DNA of 64,000 bases from Novipirellula herctigrandis (lineage in GTDB: Bacteria; Planctomycetota; Planctomycetia; Pirellulales; Pirellulaceae). Under the pieces are notes generated by a model. The model saw only the letters and a list, made by a program, of their open reading frames with translations. It made no database searches and was not told the DNA's origin. Position 1 is the stretch's first letter; the number at the start of each line of letters is the position of its first letter. Location of the stretch: contig SJPJ01000001.1 in the NCBI GenBank assembly GCA_007859835.1, forward strand, positions 6,609,632 to 6,673,631, read 5' to 3'. The translations under genes were made by a program, and so were the position numbers. Of the stretch, positions 1 to 8,953 are shown in pieces.

Positions 1-420
1 GCATTGGTGGCAAAGATGAACGCATACGAGCGACGTTTGCCGATGATGATGGAGCAACGACTTCGGCCAGAAATTCCCGATTGGCCGTCGGCATGTTTTT
101 ATCCCATGAACAAAAGCCGGGTCGTTGGTGCGAATTGGTTTACCGAACCGTTTAGCAAACGCAACGCGATGATGGCCGAACATGCCCAAAGTGGCATGGC
201 GTACGCGGGTAAAGTGAGCCAATTAATTACGGTCGGCGTTGGGCTGGATGATTGGGAATGGATGGTGACCCTTTGGGGGCGAAATCCGCAATATTTGAAG
301 GATATCGTTTATAAAATGCGATTCGATGAAGCGAGCGCAAAATACGGTGAATTCGGGCCGTTTTATGTTGGATACAAGGCGACGGCGGACGAAATTATCG
401 AGCACTGCCGCATGAAGTAA
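1..420 (+). CDS. hemQ: HemQ-type coproheme decarboxylase / chlorite dismutase family, C-terminal part
   Basis: The open frame runs in from the left window edge, so only the C-terminal ~139 codons are visible. The protein carries the HemQ/chlorite-dismutase signature: a MAEH segment followed by YAGKV, then GLDDWEW, MRFDEASAKYGEFGPFYVG near the end. In this family the enzyme oxidatively decarboxylates coproheme III to haem b, the last step of the coproporphyrin-dependent haem pathway; the His of the AEH segment is probably the proximal haem ligand. The family assignment is from motif recognition; the decarboxylase role is inferred because true chlorite dismutases are rarer. The gene is followed by a bidirectional terminator shared with the convergent ferredoxin gene. 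Confidence 0.88.
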   Translation, partial: ALVAKMNAYERRLPMMMEQRLRPEIPDWPSACFYPMNKSRVVGANWFTEPFSKRNAMMAEHAQSGMAYAGKVSQLITVGVGLDDWEWMVTLWGRNPQYLKDIVYKMRFDEASAKYGEFGPFYVGYKATADEIIEHCRMK

Positions 421-463
421 GCGAGCAGTGTTTTGAACGAGCAGTGATACAGAAAGACGATAC

Positions 464-498
464 AAAAAAAGCCTAACGAGTTTTCCTCGTCAGGCTTT
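464..498. terminator. Bidirectional intrinsic terminator between hemQ and ferredoxin
   Basis: A 10-bp inverted repeat (471-480 and 486-495, one G-T type mismatch) with a 5-nt loop is preceded by a run of seven A (464-470) and followed by TTT. On the minus strand this gives a stem followed by a U-run, a standard intrinsic terminator for the ferredoxin gene; on the plus strand it can serve hemQ more weakly. Confidence 0.75.
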
Positions 499-533
499 GA
501 ACTCGTCAGGCTTTGAACTCGTCAGGCTTTGAA
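486..533. repeat. Three tandem 16-bp copies of a terminator half-stem
   Basis: Three consecutive copies of ctcgtcaggctttgaa occupy 486-501, 502-517 and 518-533. The first copy contains the right arm of the terminator stem, so the other two copies are extra right arms that can compete for the single left arm at 471-480. This looks like slippage duplication. Confidence 0.9.
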
Positions 534-561
534 CTTCGTCGATACGAAGTGTTCTGCGGAC

Positions 562-846
562 TTAGTCGTCGCACAGAGGTTCTTTCTTTTCGGTGATCAC
601 GTCACATTCATCCGACTCCGCTTTTTCAGCGTTAAGTTCGGTATAGCTCTTCCATTCCTCGGGGACATTGTCTTCGTGGAAGATTGCTTCGACCGGACAT
701 TCGGGGATACATGCTTCGCAATCGATGCATTCTTCCGGGTGGATGTACAGCATTTGGTCGCCTTCGTAGAAACATTCAACGGGGCAAACGACTACACAGT
801 CAGTGTATTTGCATCCTGAGCATGGCTCGCAAACAACGTGTGTCAT
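562..846 (-). CDS. fdxA: 7Fe-8S ferredoxin (FdxA type)
   Basis: A 94-residue protein with the cysteine pattern of Azotobacter-type ferredoxin I: C9, C12, C17, C21-P, C25, then C40, C43, C46, C50-P, including the typical KYTDC and [10 protein letters not shown] segments. This arrangement binds one [3Fe-4S] and one [4Fe-4S] cluster and serves as a soluble low-potential electron carrier. An extra cysteine is present at residue 6. The C-terminal ~35 residues are acidic, as in other FdxA proteins. It is transcribed away from the rRNA methyltransferase gene and ends at a strong terminator. The redox partner cannot be deduced from the neighbours. Confidence 0.9.
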   Translation of the reverse strand: MTHVVCEPCSGCKYTDCVVVCPVECFYEGDQMLYIHPEECIDCEACIPECPVEAIFHEDNVPEEWKSYTELNAEKAESDECDVITEKKEPLCDD

Positions 847-1129
847 GAGTATGTGACCTTTCTTTCTTGCTATTCGTGGTGCAACGGAGACGCTTCGAAA
901 CAGCGACTCCCGCTACGTTGGATTTATCGGTCGGACACTCCGGCCTCTGCACTCTAAACATGCCTATTGTGCCCAGTTTCGTGTTCTGTGGCGAGCGGGC
1001 ATTTTGATTTTCGATGGAATCGTGCATGATAAAGAGCTTCATCCAATCGATTGGGTTCGCGAAAATGGGCAAGCCTGTTGTTTTCCCCGTGAATTGCCGT
1101 CTTTATTACTGTCTCCTTTAGGAATCTGC

Positions 1130-2344
1130 GTGGCCATCTCTGACATTCCCGTCCCGCTTCGGCTCAAACCATCGCGTCATTTTCCTTTTTTAGCCCGCCA
1201 TCCTTGGGTTCATGCTCACGCCCTAGCCGAATTGGGCGACGACCTTGATTGTGGGCAAGTCGTCGATTTGCTCGATTTCGAAGGCAACTGGGTCGCTCGT
1301 GGGGTGATCAATCCAAAGAGCCGCTTGCGGATTCGTTTGTACACCTTTGATGCGAATATCGATATTAACGAGTCGCTTTGGAGATCACGGATCGATGCGG
1401 CGATCGCTCGCCGTCGTTTGACTGGCCCATTCGATCCCGAGGGAGCTGAACGGGCTATTTTCAGCGAATCGGATCTAATGAGTGGATTGATCGTCGATCG
1501 CTACGCCGATTGCCTAGGGGTGCAGTTTACCGCCGGAGCAATGTTGCGTTGGCAAGGCGCGATTTTGGATCACCTTCGTACCGCTTTGTCGGCTCGCAGT
1601 GTAATGGTCCGAATGGATGAGAAGACTTCGAAACATGAGGGTGTCGAACCCCAGGGCCAATGGTTAGAGGGAGCCAACGCTGATGGACCGGTGCTATACA
1701 CCCAAAACGGCCTGCAATTGGCAGTTGACCTTCACGAAGGCCAAAAGACGGGTGGCTATCTTGATCAGCGCCTTAATCATCTTGCGGCGGCCCAATACAT
1801 GAGTGGCCGAAATGTGCTCGATGTCTGCTGCTACAACGGCGGCTTTGGCTTGTTGGCACTCAAGCATGGCGCCGCTTCGGTTACGGGAATCGATTCCAGT
1901 GCCCCGGCGCTCGAGCAGGCAAAGCTATCGATTGCTCGTAACGGACTTGATGGCGAGGCCTTCGGCCAATCAAGCTTTCGTATGGCGGATTGTTTTGCCG
2001 AGCTGAAGAAGCTTGGCGAGGAAGCCCAGTCGTTCGATGCGGTCATTCTCGATCCACCCCGATTCGCGGGTAATCGGCATCAGGTCGACACGGCACTGCG
2101 CGCTTACCGCCGGCTCAACTCGATGGCGGTTGACTTACTTCCACCTGGTGGTGTTTTGGTCACTTGCAGTTGCTCGGGACGTGTCTCACGAACTGATTTT
2201 TTGAACATGCTTTTGGATGTTGGCCGTCGACGACGTCGCGATCTGATTATGCTGGAGAATCGGGGCCCCGCGCCCGATCATCCGATCGCGATATCTTGTC
2301 CAGAAACCGATTACTTGAAATGTGTTATTGCACAAGTTGAGTGA
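1130..2344 (+). CDS. rlmI: Class I SAM-dependent 23S rRNA methyltransferase (RlmI-like)
   Basis: About 404 residues, the usual size for the RlmI family that makes m5C1962 in 23S rRNA. The N-terminal ~80 residues look like a PUA domain, and the C-terminal half is a Rossmann methyltransferase with motif I (LDVCCYNGGFG), an acidic strand end (GIDSS), motif IV DPPRF and the TCSCS cysteine segment of m5C enzymes. The frame stays open to a TTG at 1004, but I chose GTG at 1130: it has AGGA about seven bases upstream and gives family length, and the extra 42 residues have no recognisable content. Exact target base is inferred from family only. Confidence 0.85.
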   Translation: MAISDIPVPLRLKPSRHFPFLARHPWVHAHALAELGDDLDCGQVVDLLDFEGNWVARGVINPKSRLRIRLYTFDANIDINESLWRSRIDAAIARRRLTGPFDPEGAERAIFSESDLMSGLIVDRYADCLGVQFTAGAMLRWQGAILDHLRTALSARSVMVRMDEKTSKHEGVEPQGQWLEGANADGPVLYTQNGLQLAVDLHEGQKTGGYLDQRLNHLAAAQYMSGRNVLDVCCYNGGFGLLALKHGAASVTGIDSSAPALEQAKLSIARNGLDGEAFGQSSFRMADCFAELKKLGEEAQSFDAVILDPPRFAGNRHQVDTALRAYRRLNSMAVDLLPPGGVLVTCSCSGRVSRTDFLNMLLDVGRRRRRDLIMLENRGPAPDHPIAISCPETDYLKCVIAQVE

Positions 2345-2577
2345 TTTTGACGCGTATTGATTCAGAGTAACGTATGTTCTGGATGGTTGGTGTTTGCAGC
2401 GGGGCATTGGTACTGCCCTTGATCCCCGCGACTAAGACCCTTGGTCCCAGCGATTAAGCCCCTTGGTCCCAACGATAAAGAAACGCCCAATCCTTACAGC
2501 GTCATCGATTTCGGTCTATACTTTTTAGCGTCTTGGACGACGCGATCACCCTACTTTTCCCCCTTCGGATTCCCTCC

Positions 2578-3240
2578 ATGCCGGGCGTGACCCTCAAAAT
2601 TCTTCATGGTGCTGACCGTGGCAAAGTATATGACGACTTGCAGCCGCCGCTGACGATCGGACGTGAAGAAGGTAACGATATTCAGCTAAACGATGAACGC
2701 GTTAGCCGATGCCATTTTAAAGTGCAACGAGACAACGACCGTTTGGTCCTGACCGACTTGGACAGCACCAATGGGACCAAGGTAAACGGGACCGAATGCC
2801 AACTGAAGATTTTGCGGCATGGTGATTTGATCGCGGTCGGCCGAAGTTTGATCCTGGTCGGTTCCGAAGAACAAATCGCTGCACGGTTGGCGGCGATGGG
2901 CAACGACAGCCCAACGTTGAGTCGCGAAATGTCATCGTCAGATAGTTCAATCGCCGTGGAATTGAACCAAGAACCGAAGTCGCCCTATCCGGCGGACGTC
3001 ATTCAAATCATGGAAGTGCCATCGATTCCGGATGACATGTCACCAGGGCAAAAAGCTCAACTCTGCGAGATCCTTGATTACTTGCAGTCGCGGTTGCACA
3101 AGTTGATCGATGGAGCCAAAACGGACGAGGCCAACGACGAGGTCCATCTGAAATTTTCGGCGTGGCAACGGTTGCTTGATGCCCAAGCATGCCTCTCGGC
3201 AATGGCGCGGAAAATCGCTGACCCTGATTGGCCTAGTTGA
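2578..3240 (+). CDS. FHA domain protein
   Basis: A 220-residue cytoplasmic protein. Residues ~1-95 form a forkhead-associated domain with the canonical IGREEGNDI, VSRCH and DSTNGTKVNG motifs, which bind phosphothreonine peptides. The remainder is a low-complexity Ser/Glu linker and a predicted helical C-terminal region without recognisable domain. ATG 2578 is chosen because the FHA fold starts immediately after it; the frame extends upstream to a TTG at 2533. It probably acts downstream of a Ser/Thr kinase; one kinase-like gene lies in the window at 41.3 kb but is not linked. It converges with xerD with a nine-base gap. Confidence 0.85.
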   Translation: MPGVTLKILHGADRGKVYDDLQPPLTIGREEGNDIQLNDERVSRCHFKVQRDNDRLVLTDLDSTNGTKVNGTECQLKILRHGDLIAVGRSLILVGSEEQIAARLAAMGNDSPTLSREMSSSDSSIAVELNQEPKSPYPADVIQIMEVPSIPDDMSPGQKAQLCEILDYLQSRLHKLIDGAKTDEANDEVHLKFSAWQRLLDAQACLSAMARKIADPDWPS

Positions 3241-3249
3241 GGCTAGCGA

Positions 3250-4203
3250 TTACGCGCGGGGATGAAAATTTTGGTGTACTTTCTTGAGTCGTGAATGTTC
3301 CACGTGCGTGTAGATCTGTGTCGTTTGGATACTGGCGTGACCTAACATTTCCTGCACGTATCGAAGGTCTGCACCGCCAGCCAATAGATGGGTGGCGAAA
3401 CTATGTCGCAAACTATGCGGACTGATCTTTGGATCGATTCCCACGCGACGAGCATAAAATTTCACGAGTCGCCAAAGTTGAATTCGGTCGAGTGCGCGAC
3501 CACTGCGCGATAGAAAAAGTTGCTCGGGTGGATGAGGACTTTTGGCGGCTAACTTGCCTCGGATCTGTTCGGTGTAAAAGTGGATGGCCGTGATCGCACG
3601 TGCCCCGATCGGCACCATTCGCTGTTTGCCTCCTTTGCCTTCGCATTTGAGATGTTTCTCGACGAGAGAAAGATCGCGGACGCGAAGCGAGCAGACCTCC
3701 GACGCACGGCATCCGGTCGCGTAGAGGACTTCCAACATCGCGATATCGCGTTGCCAATAGGCGTCGGTTTTGCGAGGCGATCGCAAAAATGCTTCGACTT
3801 GGCTCTTTGACAACACGCCCGGCATTCGCTGCCACATTTTTTGCGTGGCGATCAATTCCGCTGGGTTGCCTTCAACGATTCCTTCGAGTTGCAGGTATTT
3901 GAAAAAAGTCCGCGTCGCGACAACGTTGCGGGCGATCGAGGCGGGGGCCAGGCCGAAGGATTGCAGGTCAGCGATGTAGCCGGACAAATCGCGAATCGTA
4001 ATTTGATTGAGTTTTCGCTTTCCGACCCAGGTGGCGAACCGCTGCATGTCACGACCGTAGGCGGCAATCGTGTTGGCGGCCAAATGGCATTCGCTGCGTA
4101 AATAGTCCAAAAAATCAGCGCAGACCGACTCAGTCGCCTGGCACGTTTTGGTCGAAGGTCCGGTTTGGCTAAGTAATTGCAGCTTAGTGGGTCGTTTTGC
4201 CAC
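3250..4203 (-). CDS. xerD: Tyrosine recombinase XerC/XerD family
   Basis: A 317-residue integrase-family recombinase. It has the N-terminal SAM-like core-binding domain and the C-terminal catalytic domain with all expected residues: Arg in ATGCRASEV, Lys in GKGGKQR, HSLRH, LGHAS, and the nucleophile Tyr in TQIYTHV. The HLLAGGADLRYVQEMLGHA stretch is typical of XerD. Xer proteins resolve chromosome dimers at dif with their partner XerC and FtsK. No dif-like site was recognised nearby, and there are no mobile-element features around it, so a housekeeping role is favoured over an element-borne integrase. Confidence 0.88.
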   Translation of the reverse strand: MAKRPTKLQLLSQTGPSTKTCQATESVCADFLDYLRSECHLAANTIAAYGRDMQRFATWVGKRKLNQITIRDLSGYIADLQSFGLAPASIARNVVATRTFFKYLQLEGIVEGNPAELIATQKMWQRMPGVLSKSQVEAFLRSPRKTDAYWQRDIAMLEVLYATGCRASEVCSLRVRDLSLVEKHLKCEGKGGKQRMVPIGARAITAIHFYTEQIRGKLAAKSPHPPEQLFLSRSGRALDRIQLWRLVKFYARRVGIDPKISPHSLRHSFATHLLAGGADLRYVQEMLGHASIQTTQIYTHVEHSRLKKVHQNFHPRA

Positions 4204-4378
4204 AGGCGGTTCAATAATACGAGCGGATCGATCTTAAGGGTGTTGGCAGATAACGCTATCTGCCCTTATCCTGCATCGTCAGCAGTGATGGCGGTTATCC
4301 CAAGTCGATTGTCCATGGCCCCGTTTTTGTTGCGTTGACGATTCAACCATTCCATGTTTTCCAGAAAGTACGATTACC

Positions 4379-5362
4379 ATGAATGTTCTAGTGGTAGGTG
4401 GCGCCGGCTATATCGGCTCGCATGCAGTCCGTTTGTTGCTCGATGCCGGTCACTCGGTCACCGTTTACGATAATTTGTCGCGAGGTCACCGGGGGGCCGT
4501 TCCTGAGGGGCTGCTGGTCGAAGGAGAGCTATCGGATACCGCTAAAGTGGTCAAAACGCTGCGTGACAAAAAAATCGATGCGGTCATGCACTTTGCTGCT
4601 TTCGCACTCGTCAACGAGTCGGTGAACGATCCCGCTCTCTACTATCGCAACAACGTGATCGATGCGGTCAACTTGCTCGATGCGATGCGCGAAGCGGATG
4701 TCAAGAAGATCGTATTCAGCAGCACCACAGCGACCTACGGCGAACCTGAAATTGTGCCGATCCCTGAGACGACTCCTCAGAATCCGATCAATCCGTATGG
4801 GTTCACAAAGCTCGTTTTCGAACATGCGCTCGCGGATTACGCGTCCGCTTATGGTTTTGGATACGCCGCACTTCGCTACTTCAATGCCGCGGGTGCTCGT
4901 CCCGACGGATCGATTGGCGAAGATCATGATCCCGAGTCGCATTTGATTCCGATCGTGCTACAAGTTGCACTTGGCCAACGCGATGAAATCACCGTCTTTG
5001 GTGATGACTATGCAACGGAGGATGGGACCTGCGTTCGTGATTACATTCACGTTCACGATCTCGGCGACGCCCACTTGTTGGCACTCGAAAAGATTGAGCT
5101 CGGAAAGGGGTTGCGGGTTAACTTGGGTACGGGGCGTGGCACAAGTGTCCGCGAGATTATCGAAGCATGCCGCGAAGTCACCGGGCATCCGATCCCTGAA
5201 AAAATGGGCCCACGACGAGCCGGCGATCCACCGAAGTTGGTCGCCGACGCTCGCTTGGCAAAGGAGTTGCTAGGTTGGGAGCCGAAGTACATGGATGTGA
5301 AATCGATGGTCGAAACCGCATGGAAGTGGCACCAGTCTCATCCGCACGGTTACGCGAAATAA
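4379..5362 (+). CDS. galE: UDP-glucose 4-epimerase
   Basis: A 327-residue extended short-chain dehydrogenase. The N-terminus has the NAD-binding GGAGYIGSH motif, the catalytic SSTTATYG segment, the Tyr-x-x-x-Lys pair in NPYGFTK, and GalE hallmarks RYFNAAGA, EDHDPESHLIP and GTCVRDYIHV. The enzyme interconverts UDP-glucose and UDP-galactose for envelope polysaccharides and the Leloir pathway. It is a single gene reading convergently to serS; no galactose genes are adjacent, so the supply of UDP-galactose for glycans is the likelier role. The ATG is followed directly by the Rossmann motif, leaving no doubt on the start. Confidence 0.95.
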   Translation: MNVLVVGGAGYIGSHAVRLLLDAGHSVTVYDNLSRGHRGAVPEGLLVEGELSDTAKVVKTLRDKKIDAVMHFAAFALVNESVNDPALYYRNNVIDAVNLLDAMREADVKKIVFSSTTATYGEPEIVPIPETTPQNPINPYGFTKLVFEHALADYASAYGFGYAALRYFNAAGARPDGSIGEDHDPESHLIPIVLQVALGQRDEITVFGDDYATEDGTCVRDYIHVHDLGDAHLLALEKIELGKGLRVNLGTGRGTSVREIIEACREVTGHPIPEKMGPRRAGDPPKLVADARLAKELLGWEPKYMDVKSMVETAWKWHQSHPHGYAK

Positions 5363-5375
5363 AGACCGTAGGACC

Positions 5376-6659
5376 TCAGTCTTCTGTGCTGAGTACATCC
5401 TTACCCACCCAAGGTCTTAGGATCTTGGGGATGTTGATGGAGCCATCGGCTTGCTGGTGGTTTTCCAGAATCGCGATCATTGCTCGACCGGTCGCGATTG
5501 CGGTTCCGTTGAGCGTGTGAACAAATTCCGTTCCCTTTTGGCCGGGCCTTTTGAAGCGAACATTGAGTCGTCTTGCCTGGTAGTCGGTGCAATTACTCGT
5601 ACTGGTCACCTCGCCCCATTCGCCCGCTTCACCTCGCCCGGGCATCCACGCTTCCAGGTCATACTTGCGGTACGCAGGTCCGCCAAGATCGCCGCTGGCG
5701 GTATCGATCACTCGGTAGGGAACTTCGAGTGAATCGAACAGTTCGCATTCCAATTCCCTCATTTCTTCGTGAATCGCGTCGCTTTGGTCGGGTGCGGCGA
5801 AAGCGAACATTTCCACTTTGGTGAATTGATGCACGCGGTAAAGCCCCTTTGACGCTTTCCCTGCGGCCCCTGCTTCGGTGCGAAAACAATGACTCAGTCC
5901 GCATAGTCGAAGTGGCAACTCTTCTACATTCACCGTTTGTCCCGACATCATTCCGCCAAGCGGAATCTCGGCAGTCGCGACAAGGTTCAGCTCGGTGTTT
6001 TCGATGCTGTAGATTTGGGTTTCCGGCCCGCGCGGGTTAAACCCGGTTCCGTGCAGCACACTGGTGAGTGCCAAGTCGGGTGTCGTGACCGGCGTAAATC
6101 CTCGGTCGGACAAGAAGCTGATAGCGAACTGCTGCAATGCCAAATCGATTCGAACCGCTGCGTTTCGCAAGAAATAGAACCCAGCTCCTGCGACACGGGC
6201 ACCTGATTCAAAATCAAGTAAGTCGTGTTTTTCACTCAGTTCAAGATGATCGAGAGCTTTAAAACTGAACTTTGGCTTTGCTGTTTTACCAAACGACAAC
6301 TCATTTGCATCCTCTTCGCCACCGGTAGGTGCGTCGGGGTGCGTTAGGTTTGGGATTACCGTTTGCAATTCGGCTACTTCGGTGTCAAGTTCGTCATGCT
6401 CGCGTTGGGCGGCATCTTTTTGCTCACGCAATTCGCGGCCCTTTTCGATCCACTGCTGGCGTTCTTCGGCGTCCTTTGCCGGCCCGATCTTCTTGCTAAC
6501 TTCGTTGGCTTGTCGATTGAGGTCTTGTGCCAATTGTAATTTTGCGAGTCGTTGTTCTTCGAGTGCGACGAGTCTTTCAATATCGCAATCAACCCCACGC
6601 CGTTTGCAATTCTTAGCAACGGCTTCTGCGTTTTGGATAATGTATTTTCGGTCGAGCAT
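5376..6659 (-). CDS. serS: Seryl-tRNA synthetase
   Basis: A 427-residue class II aminoacyl-tRNA synthetase. Residues ~1-110 form the long coiled-coil arm that contacts tRNA-Ser; the catalytic domain follows with motif 2 (FRTEAGAAG) and motif 3 (NGTAIATGRAMIAILENHQ). ATG 6659 was chosen because it gives the conserved MLDRKYI start; the frame continues upstream into the preceding gene. It starts two bases after the stop of the M20 dipeptidase gene, so the two are likely co-transcribed and translationally coupled. Confidence 0.96.
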   Translation of the reverse strand: MLDRKYIIQNAEAVAKNCKRRGVDCDIERLVALEEQRLAKLQLAQDLNRQANEVSKKIGPAKDAEERQQWIEKGRELREQKDAAQREHDELDTEVAELQTVIPNLTHPDAPTGGEEDANELSFGKTAKPKFSFKALDHLELSEKHDLLDFESGARVAGAGFYFLRNAAVRIDLALQQFAISFLSDRGFTPVTTPDLALTSVLHGTGFNPRGPETQIYSIENTELNLVATAEIPLGGMMSGQTVNVEELPLRLCGLSHCFRTEAGAAGKASKGLYRVHQFTKVEMFAFAAPDQSDAIHEEMRELECELFDSLEVPYRVIDTASGDLGGPAYRKYDLEAWMPGRGEAGEWGEVTSTSNCTDYQARRLNVRFKRPGQKGTEFVHTLNGTAIATGRAMIAILENHQQADGSINIPKILRPWVGKDVLSTED

Positions 6660-6661
6660 GT

Positions 6662-8047
6662 TTACGCTTGGCTTTCGTTCAATTTTCCTAGTTCCGTCCA
6701 CAGAATTGCCGATGCTTTGATGCCTCGGTAGTAATCTTGGACACAAAATTTTTCGTTCGGGCTATGGGCATTATCGTCGGATAAGCCCCATCCCAGTAAC
6801 AGGCAGTCGCATTGGAGCACGTCCTGGAAACGAGTCACGATCGGAATCGATCCCCCTTCGCGAATCATCACTGGCGGAGTACCGAACGCGGACGCAATTG
6901 CTCGTGCTGCTGCTTTGGCGTATCGGCTTTCGGGGTCTGCCGCCATTCCCGGTGCGCCATGTGAGGGTTCCAACGTCGCTTTCACCCCGGTGGCAACGTG
7001 TTGGTTGATATGGTTTTGTAATGCGGTTGTGAGTTTCTTAGGGTCTTGGTTTGGCACCAGACGAAAACTGATTTTCGCTGACGCTGTTGCTGGAATGATT
7101 GTTTTTACCCCTTCGCCTTGATGCCCCGAAGTCAATCCGTTGATGTCAAACGTTGGTCGTGCCCAACGTCGTTCGTCAGTTGTAAATCCAGTTTCGCCGA
7201 ACAGAGCGTCGACGCCAACTTCCTTGGCGAATTGATCGTCGGACTGAGGCAACTTCGCCCAAGCGGCCCGCTCGGCTTCGCTGAGGGCTTGGACATCGTC
7301 ATAGTAGCCATCGATTTGAATTCGACCTTCGCTATCAACGATGGATGAAAGCAGATGGCATAGGGCGATTGCGGGGTTCATGACCGCGCCGCCAAACGAG
7401 CCGCTATGGAGATCTTGGCTCGGACCTTGGATCTTCAATTCATAGGTCGCGATGCCTCGCAGACCGTACGTAATCGCTGGTTGGTCCTTGGCGTATTGGC
7501 CGCTATCGCTGATCACGACACAATCGCAAGCCAATTCGTCGCGCAGGCTCGGAAGCATTCGTTCCAAATTCTCGCTACCGACTTCCTCTTCGCCTTCGAT
7601 CAAAAATTTGATTTGAAGGGGTAGCGGCTCGCCGGTTGCCATCCAGTCGCAAACGCTTTGGATATGCGTCAGCACTTGCCCCTTATCATCGGTCGCTCCG
7701 CGAGCATAAAGATTCCCGTCGCGGACCGTGGGTTCGAATGCTCCGGAGATCCAATCTTCGAGCGGTTCGGCGGGCTGAACATCATAGTGTCCATAAACCA
7801 ATGCAATCGGAGCCCCGGAAATTGGCGGAGTTTCGGCGATCACGAGAGGATGGCCGTCGGTGGGAACGATTTTGGTAGCAATTCCTGCAGTCTTCAGCTT
7901 TTCCGCGACCCAATTCGCGGCTGCGGCGACCTCGCTTTTCCGTGTGGAATCACTGCTAACACTCGGGATTTTCAGCCATTCCGTCAAATCTTCGAGATGG
8001 CGTTCCTTGGCGTTGTCCAAAGCGGCGAGGATGTTAGAGAAATTCAT
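6662..8047 (-). CDS. M20 family dipeptidase (CNDP/PepV-like)
   Basis: A 461-residue zinc metallopeptidase of family M20. The metal site is visible: GHYDVQP (His and catalytic Asp), ARGATDDKGQ (bridging Asp), EGEEEVGS (catalytic base and ligand Glu), a later Asp in VVISDSGQ, and a C-terminal His in the NAHSPNE segment. A dimerisation lid domain lies at about residues 200-350. The family removes or hydrolyses C-terminal residues or dipeptides in the cytoplasm. It is the first gene of a two-gene unit with serS. Substrate cannot be told from sequence. Confidence 0.9.
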   Translation of the reverse strand: MNFSNILAALDNAKERHLEDLTEWLKIPSVSSDSTRKSEVAAAANWVAEKLKTAGIATKIVPTDGHPLVIAETPPISGAPIALVYGHYDVQPAEPLEDWISGAFEPTVRDGNLYARGATDDKGQVLTHIQSVCDWMATGEPLPLQIKFLIEGEEEVGSENLERMLPSLRDELACDCVVISDSGQYAKDQPAITYGLRGIATYELKIQGPSQDLHSGSFGGAVMNPAIALCHLLSSIVDSEGRIQIDGYYDDVQALSEAERAAWAKLPQSDDQFAKEVGVDALFGETGFTTDERRWARPTFDINGLTSGHQGEGVKTIIPATASAKISFRLVPNQDPKKLTTALQNHINQHVATGVKATLEPSHGAPGMAADPESRYAKAAARAIASAFGTPPVMIREGGSIPIVTRFQDVLQCDCLLLGWGLSDDNAHSPNEKFCVQDYYRGIKASAILWTELGKLNESQA

Positions 8048-8362
8048 TTGTCCGGTTTGGGTGATTTGGAAGTGGTCTTGATGCCCGCAAAGATTACCAT
8101 AGCACAGGTGATTTTGGCGACAGGATAGGCAAAAACCTCATTTTCAGCCCTGCCGATTCTACATGTCGTGCGCTACAATATAGGCTGCTTCGTCACAGAC
8201 GAAAACGTGAGTCCATCCTACGTATCGAGCACGAGAAGTGCCATTGGACATAGGCGTTACGTTTCATTTCATCCATTCAAAGGTTGTAGGTTCTTTCGGT
8301 TGCATTCCCGAAGCGGACCACCACCAGAAAAGTCATTAAGTATTGAAGGAGTATGGTCAGCA
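8048..8362. other. Divergent intergenic region upstream of the dipeptidase and clpS
   Basis: No gene seen. It must hold promoters for both flanking genes. A TACAAT at 8174-8179 is a possible -10 element for clpS, but its -35 (TGCCGA at 17-bp spacing) is poor. The clpS frame stays open upstream to 8168, yet that stretch has no conserved content. Confidence 0.4.
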
Positions 8363-8731
8363 ATGTCAGATCATCAATCCGCAGTAGCAGAACCTGAATT
8401 GGCCCCGCCTGAAGTCGCACGCCCGAAATTCAAGCCCGAACAGAAGCAAGAAGTCAAGAGACAACCTCGTTATAGCGTCATTCTTTGGGACGATACCGAT
8501 CACAGCTACGATTACGTTGTGTTGATGATGAAGAGTCTTTTTCGTCTCCCTATCGAATCGGGATTCCAAATTGCTAAGGAAGTCGACGCTTCGGGCAAAG
8601 CCATTGTTCTGACCACAACGCTTGAGCACGCTGAACTGAAACGTGACCAAATTCACTCGTTCGGCAAAGATGAATTGATCGCCCGTTGCAAAGGCAGTAT
8701 GTCGGCGACGATCGAACCGATTGGTGACTGA
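8363..8731 (+). CDS. clpS: ATP-dependent Clp protease adaptor ClpS
   Basis: 122 residues ending in a ClpS domain: YSVILWDDTDHSYDYVV matches the N-degron-binding segment, followed by EHAELKRDQIH and the final beta strand. ClpS delivers N-end-rule substrates to ClpAP in the cytoplasm. The first ~38 residues are a Pro/Glu/Lys-rich tail, the flexible N-terminal extension that in ClpS engages the ClpA pore. ATG 8363 is chosen with GAAGGAG upstream at 8345-8351; an out-of-frame ATG at 8353 is ignored. No clpA is adjacent. Confidence 0.93.
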   Translation: MSDHQSAVAEPELAPPEVARPKFKPEQKQEVKRQPRYSVILWDDTDHSYDYVVLMMKSLFRLPIESGFQIAKEVDASGKAIVLTTTLEHAELKRDQIHSFGKDELIARCKGSMSATIEPIGD

Positions 8732-8953
8732 TCCAACGCGTTAGCCAACTTCACCAAGCGGTGGGTGCTTGAACCACGCATTGGGTGCTGACGCTGCATT
8801 CGTTCCGAATGCTAATCCTTCTTGTCCGCAATACCCGCACATCCGATACCCGGTCGGATGAAGTGCGGGTTCTTTTGGGGTGTTCATCAGGCCGACTTCG
8901 AGGCATTCGAGCTATCCATTTAGGTAGCTGACCCAAGGTCTCGAAGCATTGCC

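Noticed and set aside
3250-4203. XerD-like gene as a mobile-element integrase
   Set aside because: Surroundings are housekeeping genes, with no attachment repeats, tRNA target or phage genes.
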